In this document: piece after piece, positions 1 through 7,518 of the stretch
Numbering within the stretch: the stretch's first letter is position 1
Layout of the letters: each line of letters opens with the position of its first letter
DNA from: CAYLNM01 sp964385045
GTDB taxonomy: Bacteria; Planctomycetota; Phycisphaerae; Phycisphaerales; SM1A02
Assembly: GCA_964385045.1 (NCBI GenBank)
Contig: CAYLNM010000143.1
Location: forward strand, 1-10,810
Direction: 5' to 3'
Length of the DNA: 10,810 nucleotides
Made by a program: the position numbers and the translations under genes
Notes under the pieces: generated by a model
The model's database searches: none
The model's input: the letters and a program-made list of their open reading frames with translations, nothing else
What the model was told of the DNA's origin: nothing

Positions 1-152
1 CTGTGGAAGCGTGGACCCATCCCGCGAGCGGGGCAGGATCCGTCAGGACGTACCACGGCGCGCATCCTACGGCGCGGCGGCCGCGGTTCGGGCGGCACGC
101 GCCCGCGCGCGACAGCCTCTGCGCGGGCCGCCGGCGGATCGGCCGGGTCGGA

Positions 153-2156
153 TCAGCGGGCCGCGGCCCCGGAGACGTCGGCAACGCCGTCCGCGGCCGG
201 CGCCGCGCCGCCGGACTCGCCGGGCTCGCCGGATGCGCCGGACACGCCGGACTCGGCCAGCCCGCCGGCCGCGACCGGACGCCACCGCATCGCGATCGGC
301 ATCGGCCGGCCGGGGCCGAACGCCCGCCGCGACACCTTGAGGATCACCGGTCCCTGGAACCGCTTGTACTCGTTGCGATCGATCGCCGCGGTCCAGTCGG
401 CCGCCGCCGCGGCGTCGAGGCCCGGGTGGCCGCCGCCGGCGCGGCCGCCGCCGCCGTCGCCGCCCACGCCCCCGCCTGCGCCCCGGCCCGCGCCCTCGCC
501 CGCGCCCCGGCCTGCGCCGTCCGCCGGGCCCGCGGCCTCCGCCGTCCTCTCGGCGCCCGCGTCGCGGCCGACCCAGGCGTCCACCAGCCGGTCGAGCACC
601 GCGTACGGCGGCAGCGAGTCCTCGTCCCGCTGATCCGGCCGCAGCTCGGCCGACGGCGGCTTGGTGATGGTCGACTCCGGGATCGGCGGTCGGGCGAGGC
701 CGAACCGCGCCGGGTCGGCGTTGAGCCGCCGCGCGACCGCCGACACCTCGCCCTTGAGCAGGTCCCCGATCGGGGCGAGGGCCCCGCACATGTCGCCGTA
801 GAGCGTCGAGTAGCCGACCGCGAGCTCGGACTTGTTGCTGGTGGCCAGCAGCAGGCCGCCGCGGGCATTCGACCACGTCATCAGCATCAGGCCACGAAGC
901 CGCGCCTGCACGTTCTCGTCCGGCAGGCCGTCGAGGGTCTCGCCCAGCGCCGGGGCGAGCGCGCCCCGCACCGCCTCGTGGGCGTCCAGGATGGGCACCC
1001 GCGTGGTGCCGATGTCGAGCGACGCGGCCAGCGCCTCGGCGTCGGTGATCGACCCCTCGGAGGAGTAGCGCGACGGCATCAGCAGGCCGTGCACGGCGCC
1101 GGGGCCCAGCGCGACCACCGCGAGCGCCGCCACCACGGCGGAGTCGATGCCGCCGGAGAGGCCGAGGACGACCGCGCGGTGACCGGTCTTCCGCACGTAG
1201 CTCGCGATGCCGCAGGCCAGCGCGTCGACGACCTCGTCGATCGGCTCCCCCTCGGCCTCCGCATCCGCCCCCGCGGCGACCGCGGCGCGGGCGCCGGATC
1301 GCCGATCCGCGGCACCTTCGCCCGCCCCGGCCCTCGCCCCATCGCCCGCTCCGGCCCTCGCTCCGGCGCTGGTGCCGCCGATCGGCACCGACACCGTCTC
1401 CACCGCGGCCGCGAACGCCGGCAGCGTGCGGATCGGCCGACCGTCCGCATCGAGGACGCGCGAGCGCCCGTCGAAGACGAGGTCGTCGTTGGCCCCGGTC
1501 TGGTTCACCGACACCAGCGGGAGCGGGCCTCGCCGGGCGGTCTCCGCGAGCAGCTCCGCGTGCCGCCGCTCCTTTCCCGCCACGAAGGGCGAGGCGTTCA
1601 TCGCCACGAGCAGCTCGGCTCCCCTCCCGATCACGTCCTGCACCGGATCGGCGGCGTAGTGGGCCGTGTCCCCGGCGTCGACCGATCGCCACAGGTCCTC
1701 GCAGAGGACGACGCCGACCGGCCGCCCCGCCACCGGCACCGGCGGCTGGGCGCCGGGCGCCGGATCGAACCATCGGTCCTCGTCGAAGACGTCGTACCCC
1801 GGCAGCAGGCGCTTGTCGACGACGGCGATCCGGCGGCCGCCCCGCCACGCGGTGACGGCGTTGCGGACGCCGCGGACGCCCCCGTTCGTCCGCCGCGGAT
1901 GCCCCAGGAGCAGCACGAGCCCGGGAGCCAGCCGGGCCGCCTCCGCCGCGACCTCGGCCGCCGCCCGCTCGCACGCGTCGATCACGTCGCCCCGCACCAG
2001 CAGGTCGCGGGGCGGATAGCCGATGATCGACAGCTCCCCGGTGACGAGCAGGTCCGCGTCGTCCGCCGCCGCGCGACGAACCGCGTCGAGGATCATCCGG
2101 CCGTTGGCGAGAAGGTCGCCGACGACCGGGTCGAGCTGCGCCAGCGTGACCCGCAT
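153..2156 (-). CDS. nadE: Glutamine-dependent NAD+ synthetase
   Basis: Catalyses the last step of NAD+ synthesis in the cytosol: deamido-NAD+ plus ATP and glutamine gives NAD+. The 667 aa protein starts with a nitrilase-type glutaminase domain (about 1-260) carrying the triad E41 (TGELSIIGYPP), K115 (VVDKRLLPGYDVF) and C152 (VLCEDLW). The synthetase domain follows, with the ATP-pyrophosphatase loop SGGIDS at 334-339, then LMPSRYSSEGS, ATSNKSELAVGYSTLYGDM and PIPESTITKPPSAELRPDQ. The family C-terminal motif RNEYKRFQGP is at 594-603. The ATG was chosen because MRVTLAQLDPVVGD is the conserved family N-terminus; the open frame extends further upstream without similarity. I see no clear Shine-Dalgarno. 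The upstream channel-like gene stops 10 bp before, so translational coupling is likely. Oddities are low-complexity insertions at 262-303 and 532-580 and a Gly-X-Y-like tail at 632-650, making it longer than the usual 540-580 aa. The active-site motifs are intact, so it should be functional. Confidence 0.96.
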   Translation of the reverse strand: MRVTLAQLDPVVGDLLANGRMILDAVRRAAADDADLLVTGELSIIGYPPRDLLVRGDVIDACERAAAEVAAEAARLAPGLVLLLGHPRRTNGGVRGVRNAVTAWRGGRRIAVVDKRLLPGYDVFDEDRWFDPAPGAQPPVPVAGRPVGVVLCEDLWRSVDAGDTAHYAADPVQDVIGRGAELLVAMNASPFVAGKERRHAELLAETARRGPLPLVSVNQTGANDDLVFDGRSRVLDADGRPIRTLPAFAAAVETVSVPIGGTSAGARAGAGDGARAGAGEGAADRRSGARAAVAAGADAEAEGEPIDEVVDALACGIASYVRKTGHRAVVLGLSGGIDSAVVAALAVVALGPGAVHGLLMPSRYSSEGSITDAEALAASLDIGTTRVPILDAHEAVRGALAPALGETLDGLPDENVQARLRGLMLMTWSNARGGLLLATSNKSELAVGYSTLYGDMCGALAPIGDLLKGEVSAVARRLNADPARFGLARPPIPESTITKPPSAELRPDQRDEDSLPPYAVLDRLVDAWVGRDAGAERTAEAAGPADGAGRGAGEGAGRGAGGGVGGDGGGGRAGGGHPGLDAAAAADWTAAIDRNEYKRFQGPVILKVSRRAFGPGRPMPIAMRWRPVAAGGLAESGVSGASGEPGESGGAAPAADGVADVSGAAAR
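210..254. repeat. Five tandem 9-bp repeats in the 3' end of nadE
   Basis: Five consecutive 9-bp units with consensus GCCGGACTC (minor changes in units 2-4) lie inside the nadE reading frame. Read on the minus strand they encode repeating X-Ser/Pro-Gly triplets (ESG VSG ASG EPG ESG). The array is a multiple of 3, so copy-number change would keep the frame. Confidence 0.85.
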
Positions 2157-2166
2157 GGACGGAAGT

Positions 2167-3330
2167 CTAGGTCCCGTCCGGGGCTCCCGATCGCCGCCCG
2201 GGGGCCGCCGGGGCGGGCGGCGCCGCCGCCGAACGCGGTGCCGCCGGCGGTCCGGTCTCGGGCTCCCGGGCAGACGTGGCCGATGGCCGTGGCCCCCGCG
2301 GCGGCGCGTCCGCCGCCGGGGGTCGCGGGCGTCGATCATCCTCTCGAGGGCTCGCGGGCATCCCCGCCGAGGCCGACCGCCCCGCCGGGTCGCCCCCGTC
2401 CGCCCCGGGGCGCGGCTCGCCCTCCGGCTCGGGCGTCCCCGCCCGCGGCCCCGGCGCCCCCGGCGCCTCCCGCGCCTCGAAGTGCCGGTCGATCCCGAAG
2501 CGCTCGCGGTGCGCGCGGTGCGCGGCGTGCCACTGCTCCCACGCCTCGACCGTGCCGCGCAGCCGCTTGACCTCCTGCTCGAGCTGGTGCCGCGTCATCT
2601 CCGAGGGGTCGCGCAGGCCGGTCCGGCGCAGGCCGAATCGCTCGGCCAGCCGCTCGCCCGCCTCCACCCCGAGGAACAGGGCGAAGCCGTAGCGGGCCAT
2701 CTTCATGCCCACCCCGCGGAGGGTGAAGACCTTGGCGGTGCGGGCGACGCGGGCGATGCGGAGCGGCCGCAGCAGCGGCATCACGATGATCGCGAGGTCG
2801 ATCCAGTGCCGCCGCACGTACTCGATGCGGCTCTCGGCGATCGTGATCTTCACCACGAACTCGACGAAGAACGCGAGCCAGATCACCGCCAGGGCGAGCG
2901 GGATCAGGATGCCGAGGATGCCCTGCTGCAGCTCGGGGTGCCGCCCGAGCAGGAGGAACTCGACGCCGAGCAGCGGCAGCACGAGGACCGCGAGCACGAT
3001 CATCGGCTTGTGGAACCACGCGTCGACCCGCCGCCGCAGCTCGTCGTCGGACAGGATCACGCCCAGGCGCGGCAGCTGCACGTGGCGCTCGCCCGGGCGC
3101 GGCGGGGGCGGAACGGCGTGCCGCGGGAGGAGCCAGGCCCCCGCGGCCGGCCGCGGACGGCTCGCCTCGGCGGGATGCCCCGCGATTCCGGGATCGCCCG
3201 ATCCCGCGGGAGCACCCGGACCCGGGCCGGGGCTCGGCGGCGACGCATCCACCGCCCGGCCGCCGCCGCCGCCGCCGCCGCCGGTGGTGGGCCCGTCCGC
3301 GGTCGCGCTCGGATCGTGCGGCTCGCTCAT
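2167..3330 (-). CDS. Voltage-sensor-like (S1-S4) membrane protein with C-terminal coiled coil, no pore
   Basis: A 387 aa predicted inner-membrane protein. A disordered N-terminus of about 90 residues (Gly8 at 17-24, Pro/Gly/Ala-rich) precedes a four-helix block. S1 is about 109-128. S2 is about 136-162 and carries F154-x-x-E157-x-x-x-K161, the pattern of the charge-transfer centre in voltage sensors. S3 is about 175-187 with D178 and P185. S4 has positive charges at every third position: R188, R191, R194, R197, K200. Segment 207-235 contains no TVGYG-like filter and no pair of pore helices. Residues 243-277 (MTRHQLEQEVKRLRGTVEAW) look like a coiled coil, and the last 100 residues are Pro/Ala/Gly-rich. 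This resembles a voltage-sensor domain alone, as in proton channels, but ion transport is not shown. ATG was chosen at MSEPHDPS. No good Shine-Dalgarno precedes it, so a later start is possible. It lies 10 bp upstream of nadE and is probably co-transcribed. Confidence 0.8.
   Translation of the reverse strand: MSEPHDPSATADGPTTGGGGGGGGRAVDASPPSPGPGPGAPAGSGDPGIAGHPAEASRPRPAAGAWLLPRHAVPPPPRPGERHVQLPRLGVILSDDELRRRVDAWFHKPMIVLAVLVLPLLGVEFLLLGRHPELQQGILGILIPLALAVIWLAFFVEFVVKITIAESRIEYVRRHWIDLAIIVMPLLRPLRIARVARTAKVFTLRGVGMKMARYGFALFLGVEAGERLAERFGLRRTGLRDPSEMTRHQLEQEVKRLRGTVEAWEQWHAAHRAHRERFGIDRHFEAREAPGAPGPRAGTPEPEGEPRPGADGGDPAGRSASAGMPASPREDDRRPRPPAADAPPRGPRPSATSAREPETGPPAAPRSAAAPPAPAAPGRRSGAPDGT
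3259..3282. repeat. (GCC)8 trinucleotide repeat
   Basis: Eight uninterrupted GCC units in the 5' part of the channel-like gene encode the Gly8 run (residues 17-24). Slippage would change the linker length without a frameshift. Confidence 0.9.
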
Positions 3331-3758
3331 CGTCCGAAGGCTACCACTGCGCCGCCGCCCTCCCGGCGTCCGAGTGCCGGATCGGCCGGGTGATTCGTCC
3401 TCGTCCCCGCTCGCACCCCGCGCGATGCATCCGATCGGCCCGGAATCGCGGCGTCCCACGACGCCGGCGACGACTCGATTCCCGGAGGACGCCCGAGTCC
3501 GCGGTCGCGCCGCCGTTCGGCCCGGCCAGCCGGCCGCCCGACCGCCGACCACCACCCCGCGGCCGGCGCGCCGCCGGACGGCGGCGCCGACACGCCCGGA
3601 CGCCGCACCGATGCACCGCGACGCCGCGTGGCCCGCACGCCGCACGCCGCCCCGCCGCCCCCGGGACGAACGACGGCGGGCCCGTCGCCGGACCCGCCGT
3701 TCGTCTCGTCGCGTTCGTGTCCGGGAGGCCCGCTCGGAAGCGGGACGCCGGCCCTCCG
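3331..3758. other. Intergenic region between the HTH-receiver regulator and the channel-like gene
   Basis: About 430 bp without a credible gene. Open frames here are Arg/Pro/Ala-rich GC artefacts with no recognisable domain. It holds the 3' flank of the regulator gene, including the hairpin at 3665-3705, and presumably the promoter of the channel-like gene. I could not recognise -35/-10 boxes for that promoter. Confidence 0.6.
3665..3705 (-). terminator. Long hairpin downstream of the HTH-receiver gene, possible terminator
   Basis: The arm GACGAACGACGGCGGG (3665-3680) pairs with CCCGCCGTTCGTC (3693-3705) through 13 base pairs, with two unpaired bases bulged out near A3673 and a 12-nt loop. 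It begins about 54 bp after the regulator stop codon (3759). No T-run follows on either strand. It could be a strong GC-type terminator, a transcript-stabilising 3' hairpin or a Rho-related structure. The hairpin is certain, its function is not. Confidence 0.5.
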
Positions 3759-4355
3759 TCAGGCGATGACGGAGGTGTGTGCCTTCTCGATGGCCTCGAT
3801 GACCTGACGCACCGTGAAGGGCTTTCGGATCGCGGCACTGAAGCCCTGCTGCGTGAGCTGGGCCACCTGGCCGTCGGTGAGCTTGCCGCTGGTCGCGATC
3901 ACGCGCGTGACCTGCAGCTCGTCGCTCTCCCGCAGTACGTCGATGACGTCGCGGGCGTTCTCGATGAGGTGGATGTCGAGCACCAGCACGTGCGGCCGGA
4001 ACCGCTCGCACTCGATCCCGGCCGAGAAGCCGTTGACCGCCGCCTTGACCTCGTACTTGGTCTGCTCGCCGAGGATCCCGACGAGGCTGTTGCGGACGTC
4101 CACGTCGCTGTCGGCGATCAGGACCCGCGTGTTGCCGGTCATGAGCCCGTCGAGCGGGATGTTGTGGCTCTTCATGAACCGGACCAGGCTCGAGACCGGG
4201 ATCCTCCGGTCCTTGGAACCCGGGATCCGGTAGCCCCGCAGCGCTCCCGAGTCGAACCACTTCGAGACGGTCCGGGAGGCGACGTTGCAGATCTTGGCGA
4301 CTTCACCCGTCGTCAAGACGTCTCGTTCGAACAAGTTGACCTTCGTCCTTGTCAC
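3759..4355 (-). CDS. Orphan response regulator: excisionase-like HTH followed by receiver domain
   Basis: A 198 aa protein. Residues 13-60 form a MerR/excisionase-type winged helix-turn-helix (VLTTGEVAKICNVASRTVSKW, then GYRIPGSKDRRIP), expected to bind DNA. Residues 77-192 form a CheY-like receiver with D82, phospho-acceptor D127 (VLVLDIHL), S156 (IATSGK) and K178 (RKPF). The order HTH-receiver is the reverse of classical OmpR or NarL regulators. The second residue of the usual acidic pair is Ser (D82-S83-D84), so Mg2+ binding and phosphorylation may be altered. No histidine kinase is adjacent. GTG was chosen as the first in-frame start upstream of NLFERDVLTTGE, with GGGGA about 9 nt before it. 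A TTG five-to-six codons later is an alternative. Targets are unknown; a transcription factor role is inferred from the domains. Confidence 0.87.
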   Translation of the reverse strand: MTRTKVNLFERDVLTTGEVAKICNVASRTVSKWFDSGALRGYRIPGSKDRRIPVSSLVRFMKSHNIPLDGLMTGNTRVLIADSDVDVRNSLVGILGEQTKYEVKAAVNGFSAGIECERFRPHVLVLDIHLIENARDVIDVLRESDELQVTRVIATSGKLTDGQVAQLTQQGFSAAIRKPFTVRQVIEAIEKAHTSVIA

Positions 4356-4804
4356 TTTGACGCATCCCCGCGACTCGGGCTGGCAGGAGTCCTTCCGTCC
4401 GCGGAGGTTGTCGTCTCGATCAGGTGGTCGCTTCAGTCCACTCGGGCAATTGGCACGGGATCGTCCCGCGGGGCAGGGGCGGGGACGGACGCCGATCGCC
4501 GGCGTCCCGAGAGCGGGGCGGGATCGGGCGGACGCGCAGGCGGCGCGCACGAGGGCGGCGGCCGACCGGGAAGGCACGCGCCGCGAGAGCAGCCGGTTGG
4601 GACGTGGTCGCCGAAAGGGACGCCCGCGCGTCGGACGCCGGGAGCGAGGCTCGCGGGACGCCGGGACGCGACCGCGACGGGTCACCGGAACGCGAGGACC
4701 CCGCGACGCGCGGGACGCGGGGAGGTGGCCGCGACCGGGCATGGCACGGGAACGCGAGGACGGCGCACCCCGTGCGCCCTCACGGCCCGTCCGCGCGCCG
4801 CGGC
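4356..4804. other. Intergenic region between ltaE and the HTH-receiver gene
   Basis: About 450 bp with no supportable gene. It holds the upstream region of the regulator gene and the 3' flank of ltaE. Short direct repeats are visible: GGAACGCGAGGAC at 4687-4699 and 4749-4761, and GGACGCCGGGA at 4633-4643 and 4656-4666. Several looser GGGACGCG-type copies lie between them. No promoter could be assigned with confidence. Confidence 0.6.
4762..4778 (-). terminator. Hairpin after ltaE, possible terminator of the pckA-ltaE operon
   Basis: A perfect 7-bp stem GGCGCAC / GTGCGCC with a 3-nt loop lies 27 bp beyond the ltaE stop codon. No T-run follows, so termination is inferred only from position and stem strength. 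Confidence 0.4.
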
Positions 4805-5929
4805 TCACCCGCCGGTCAGCGTCCGCACGTCGGCGAGCAGCCCGTCGACGTCCTCGGGCCGGGTGTCGAAGCTGCACATGAGGCGGAAGAGTCCGTCGGC
4901 CGCGTCGCCGAAGGGGTAGTAGCCGTGGCCGCGGGCCTGCAGCCCGGCGTGGACATCCGCGGGCAGCCGCACGAAGACGCCGTTGGCCTCCACCGGGAAC
5001 GCGGGGGCGATCCCGAGCTCGGCGAGGCCGGTCCCGAGGCGGCGGGCCATCGCGTTGGCGTGGGCCGCGTGCCGCAGCCACGCCCCGTCCTCGAGCGCGG
5101 CGGCGAAGGGCGCGGCGACGAAGCGGTGCTTGCTGAGGAGGTGGCCGGTTCCCTTGCGGAGGTACGGCAGACGCCGGGCCGCCCGCCGGGCCCCCGCCCC
5201 GTCGTCCTCCGGCTGCGGCAGGAAGGCGATCGCCTCGCCGAAGGCCAGGCCGTTCTTGGTGCCGCCGAAGCTCACCGCGTCGACTCCCGCGTCGCCGAGG
5301 ACCGCCCGCGGGGCGCACCCGAGCGACGCGACCGCGTTGGCGAGCCGCGCCCCGTCCACGTGCAGCCGATAGCCGCCCGCGTGGGCCGCCTCGGCGATCG
5401 CCCGGACCTCCTCCGGCCGGTAGACGGTCCCGAACTCGGTCGGGTTGCTGATCGTGACCACGCCCGGCTGCGGCTGGTGCACGTCGCCGCGGCCATTGGC
5501 GGCGATGCGGGCCACGTCCTCGGCCCGGACCTTGTCCGGCGTCGCGGCCACCGGCACCGTGCGGCAGCCGGTGAACCGCTCGGGGGCGGTCGACTCGTCG
5601 TCGTTCCAGTGGCTGTGCACGTGGCAGACGACCTGCTGCCACGGCTCGGTCATCGCCGCCACCGCGAGCGTGTTGGCCGCGGTGCCGGTGGCCACGAGGA
5701 AGACCTCGGCCCCGGGACCGAGCAGCCCGCGGAACGCCGCGACCGCCCGCTCCGTCCACGGATCGTCCCCGTAGCCGCCCGCGTGGCCGCGGGCGCACGC
5801 GACGAGCGCCTCGGCCGCCTCCGGCACGAGGCCCGCGTTGTTGTCGCTTCGGAATCCGCGCGGCGGCGCCCCGGCGGGCGCGCCGGCCGGTGCGTCGGTC
5901 GCCGCGGCCGGGCCCGGCCCGTCAGACAC
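4805..5929 (-). CDS. ltaE: Low-specificity L-threonine aldolase
   Basis: A 374 aa PLP-dependent fold-type I enzyme. It cleaves L-threonine or L-allo-threonine to glycine and acetaldehyde in the cytosol. Visible motifs in order are RSDNNAGL (27-34), the phosphate-binding loop ATGTAANTL (80-88), HSHWNDDEST (105-114), VDGAR with D192 (pyridine nitrogen contact) and FGGTKNG with K225, the Schiff-base lysine. KGTGHLLSKHRF (259-270) and LMCSFDT (350-355) match the longer Pseudomonas-type subgroup. The start is GTG. It overlaps the end of pckA by 8 nt, which points to one transcript and translational coupling. The first 23 residues are Ala/Pro/Gly-rich and poorly conserved, so the true start could be slightly downstream. 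Residues 241-252 (EDDGAGARRAAR) look like a local insertion. A role in glycine supply or threonine catabolism is inferred. Confidence 0.93.
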   Translation of the reverse strand: MSDGPGPAAATDAPAGAPAGAPPRGFRSDNNAGLVPEAAEALVACARGHAGGYGDDPWTERAVAAFRGLLGPGAEVFLVATGTAANTLAVAAMTEPWQQVVCHVHSHWNDDESTAPERFTGCRTVPVAATPDKVRAEDVARIAANGRGDVHQPQPGVVTISNPTEFGTVYRPEEVRAIAEAAHAGGYRLHVDGARLANAVASLGCAPRAVLGDAGVDAVSFGGTKNGLAFGEAIAFLPQPEDDGAGARRAARRLPYLRKGTGHLLSKHRFVAAPFAAALEDGAWLRHAAHANAMARRLGTGLAELGIAPAFPVEANGVFVRLPADVHAGLQARGHGYYPFGDAADGLFRLMCSFDTRPEDVDGLLADVRTLTGG

Positions 5930-7505
5930 GCGGACCCGCCGCCCGCACCGCGTCCGGGATGTCGCAGGTGGCGTCGTTCTCGCGGAAGCGGCGGGCGAGC
6001 TCCGTCGCCTGCTGGTCGTAGGCCGCGCCGTCCCGCCAGGTGTTGCGGGGATCGAGGACCTCCTCCGGCACGCCGGCGCAGTGCACCGGCATGTGCAGGC
6101 CGAAGATCGGGTGCTCGGTGGTCTCCGCGTCCGCGAGCGAGCCGTTCAGGATCGCGTGCACGAAGGCGCGGGTCCACGAGAGCTTGAATCGCTCGCCGAC
6201 CCCGTACGGCCCGCCGGTCCAGCCGGTGTTCAGCAGCCAGACGTTCGAGCCGTGCTCGTCGATGCGGCGGGCGAGCCAGTCGGCGTACACCTTGGGCGGC
6301 CGCGGCAGGAACGGCCCCCCGAAGCACGGCGAGAAGTTCGGCAGCGGCTCGGTCACGCCGGCCTCGGTGCCGGCGAGCTTGGAGGTGTAGCCGTTGACGA
6401 AGTAGTACTGGGCCTGCTCGCGGGTGAGCTTGCTCACCGGCGGGAGCACGCCGTACGCGTCCGCGGTGAGGAAGATCACGTTCTTCGGGTGCCCGGCCAT
6501 CGACGGGATGCGGGCGTCCTCGATGAACTCGACCGGATACGTGACGCGGGTGTTCTCGGTCTTCGAGCCATCGTCGTAGTCGGGCTCGTGCGTCTCGGGG
6601 TGGACGATGACGTTCTCGAGCACCGAGCCGAAGCGGATCGCGTTCCAGATCTCGGGCTCGCCCTCGCGGGAGAGCTTGATGCACTTGGCGTAGCACCCGC
6701 CCTCGACGTTGAAGACGCCGTCGGGCGACCAGCCGTGCTCGTCGTCGCCGACGAGGGCCCGCTCCGGGTCGGCCGAGAGCGTCGTCTTGCCGGTGCCCGA
6801 GAGGCCGAAGAAGATCGCCACGTTCGACGGGTCGTCCTTGGCCACGTTGCACGAGCAGTGCATCGGGAAGACGTCCATCGCCGGCAGGTCGAAGTTCATC
6901 GCGTAGAAGATCGACTTCTTCATCTCGCCCGCGTAGCGGGTGCCGACGATGACGACGGTGCGCTTCTCGAGCGACTGGATGATGCCCACCGGGCCCTTGA
7001 GGCCGTAGTCGGCGGGGTTCTCGACCCGCATGTTGCACGCGTTGAGGATCGTCCAGTCCGGATCGAAGCCGTCCTGGTCCGCCGGGTCCGCGTCGATGAA
7101 CAGCGTCTTGGCGAAGAGGGCGTGCCACGCCTCCTCGGCCACCACCGACACCTTCAGGCGGTAGGTCGGATCGGCGCCGGCGTAGCCGTCGAAGCGGTAG
7201 AGGTGCTCCTTGCCCGCGAGGTACTCGCGGGCGGCCGACTCGAGCCGAGCGAAGTGATCGGGCGAGATCGGCTGGTTGACCGAGCCCCACGCGATCTCGT
7301 CGTGGATGCCGGGGGTGTCCTCGAGGAACTTGTCGCCCGGGCTCCGGCCGGTGCGCTCGCCGGTGTCGACCACGAGGGCACCGTTCGCGGCCAGGGAGCC
7401 CTCGCCGCGAAGCAGCGCGATCTCGACCAGGCGGGCGGCCGGCAGGTTGTGGTGGACGGTCGCGGAGCCGAAGTCGAGGCTCGGGCGGGTCGGGGCGGTG
7501 GTCAT
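5922..7505 (-). CDS. pckA: Phosphoenolpyruvate carboxykinase (ATP)
   Basis: Converts oxaloacetate plus ATP to phosphoenolpyruvate, CO2 and ADP, the entry step of gluconeogenesis, in the cytosol. The 527 aa length is normal for the ATP-dependent family. Motifs are DTGERTGRSPGDKF with substrate-binding R54 (47-60), the P-loop GLSGTGKTT (234-242), the kinase-2/metal motif DDEHGW (254-259), FNVEGGCYAK (265-274), ENTRVTYP (317-324) and NTGWTGGPYGVGERF (426-440). The ATG at MTTAPTRP was chosen because AGGAC lies 6 nt upstream. The open frame continues further upstream but is Arg/Pro-rich and not conserved. It is the first gene of a two-gene unit with ltaE. The leader (7506-7576) has hairpins that could affect expression. 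No key residue is missing. The ATP rather than GTP type argues against an actinobacterial host despite the GC content. Confidence 0.97.
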   Translation of the reverse strand: MTTAPTRPSLDFGSATVHHNLPAARLVEIALLRGEGSLAANGALVVDTGERTGRSPGDKFLEDTPGIHDEIAWGSVNQPISPDHFARLESAAREYLAGKEHLYRFDGYAGADPTYRLKVSVVAEEAWHALFAKTLFIDADPADQDGFDPDWTILNACNMRVENPADYGLKGPVGIIQSLEKRTVVIVGTRYAGEMKKSIFYAMNFDLPAMDVFPMHCSCNVAKDDPSNVAIFFGLSGTGKTTLSADPERALVGDDEHGWSPDGVFNVEGGCYAKCIKLSREGEPEIWNAIRFGSVLENVIVHPETHEPDYDDGSKTENTRVTYPVEFIEDARIPSMAGHPKNVIFLTADAYGVLPPVSKLTREQAQYYFVNGYTSKLAGTEAGVTEPLPNFSPCFGGPFLPRPPKVYADWLARRIDEHGSNVWLLNTGWTGGPYGVGERFKLSWTRAFVHAILNGSLADAETTEHPIFGLHMPVHCAGVPEEVLDPRNTWRDGAAYDQQATELARRFRENDATCDIPDAVRAAGPRV

Positions 7506-7518
7506 CACGGCGTCCTGT

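Noticed and set aside
1..152. Possible start of a minus-strand gene at the left edge (ATG at about 20)
   Set aside because: Only about 20 bases are inside the window and there is no convincing ribosome binding site, so it cannot be judged.
3..2570. Very long plus-strand open frame of 855 codons opposite nadE
   Set aside because: Arg/Pro/Gly/Ala-rich translation without any domain, antisense to a clear NadE. It is an artefact of high GC, where stop codons are rare.
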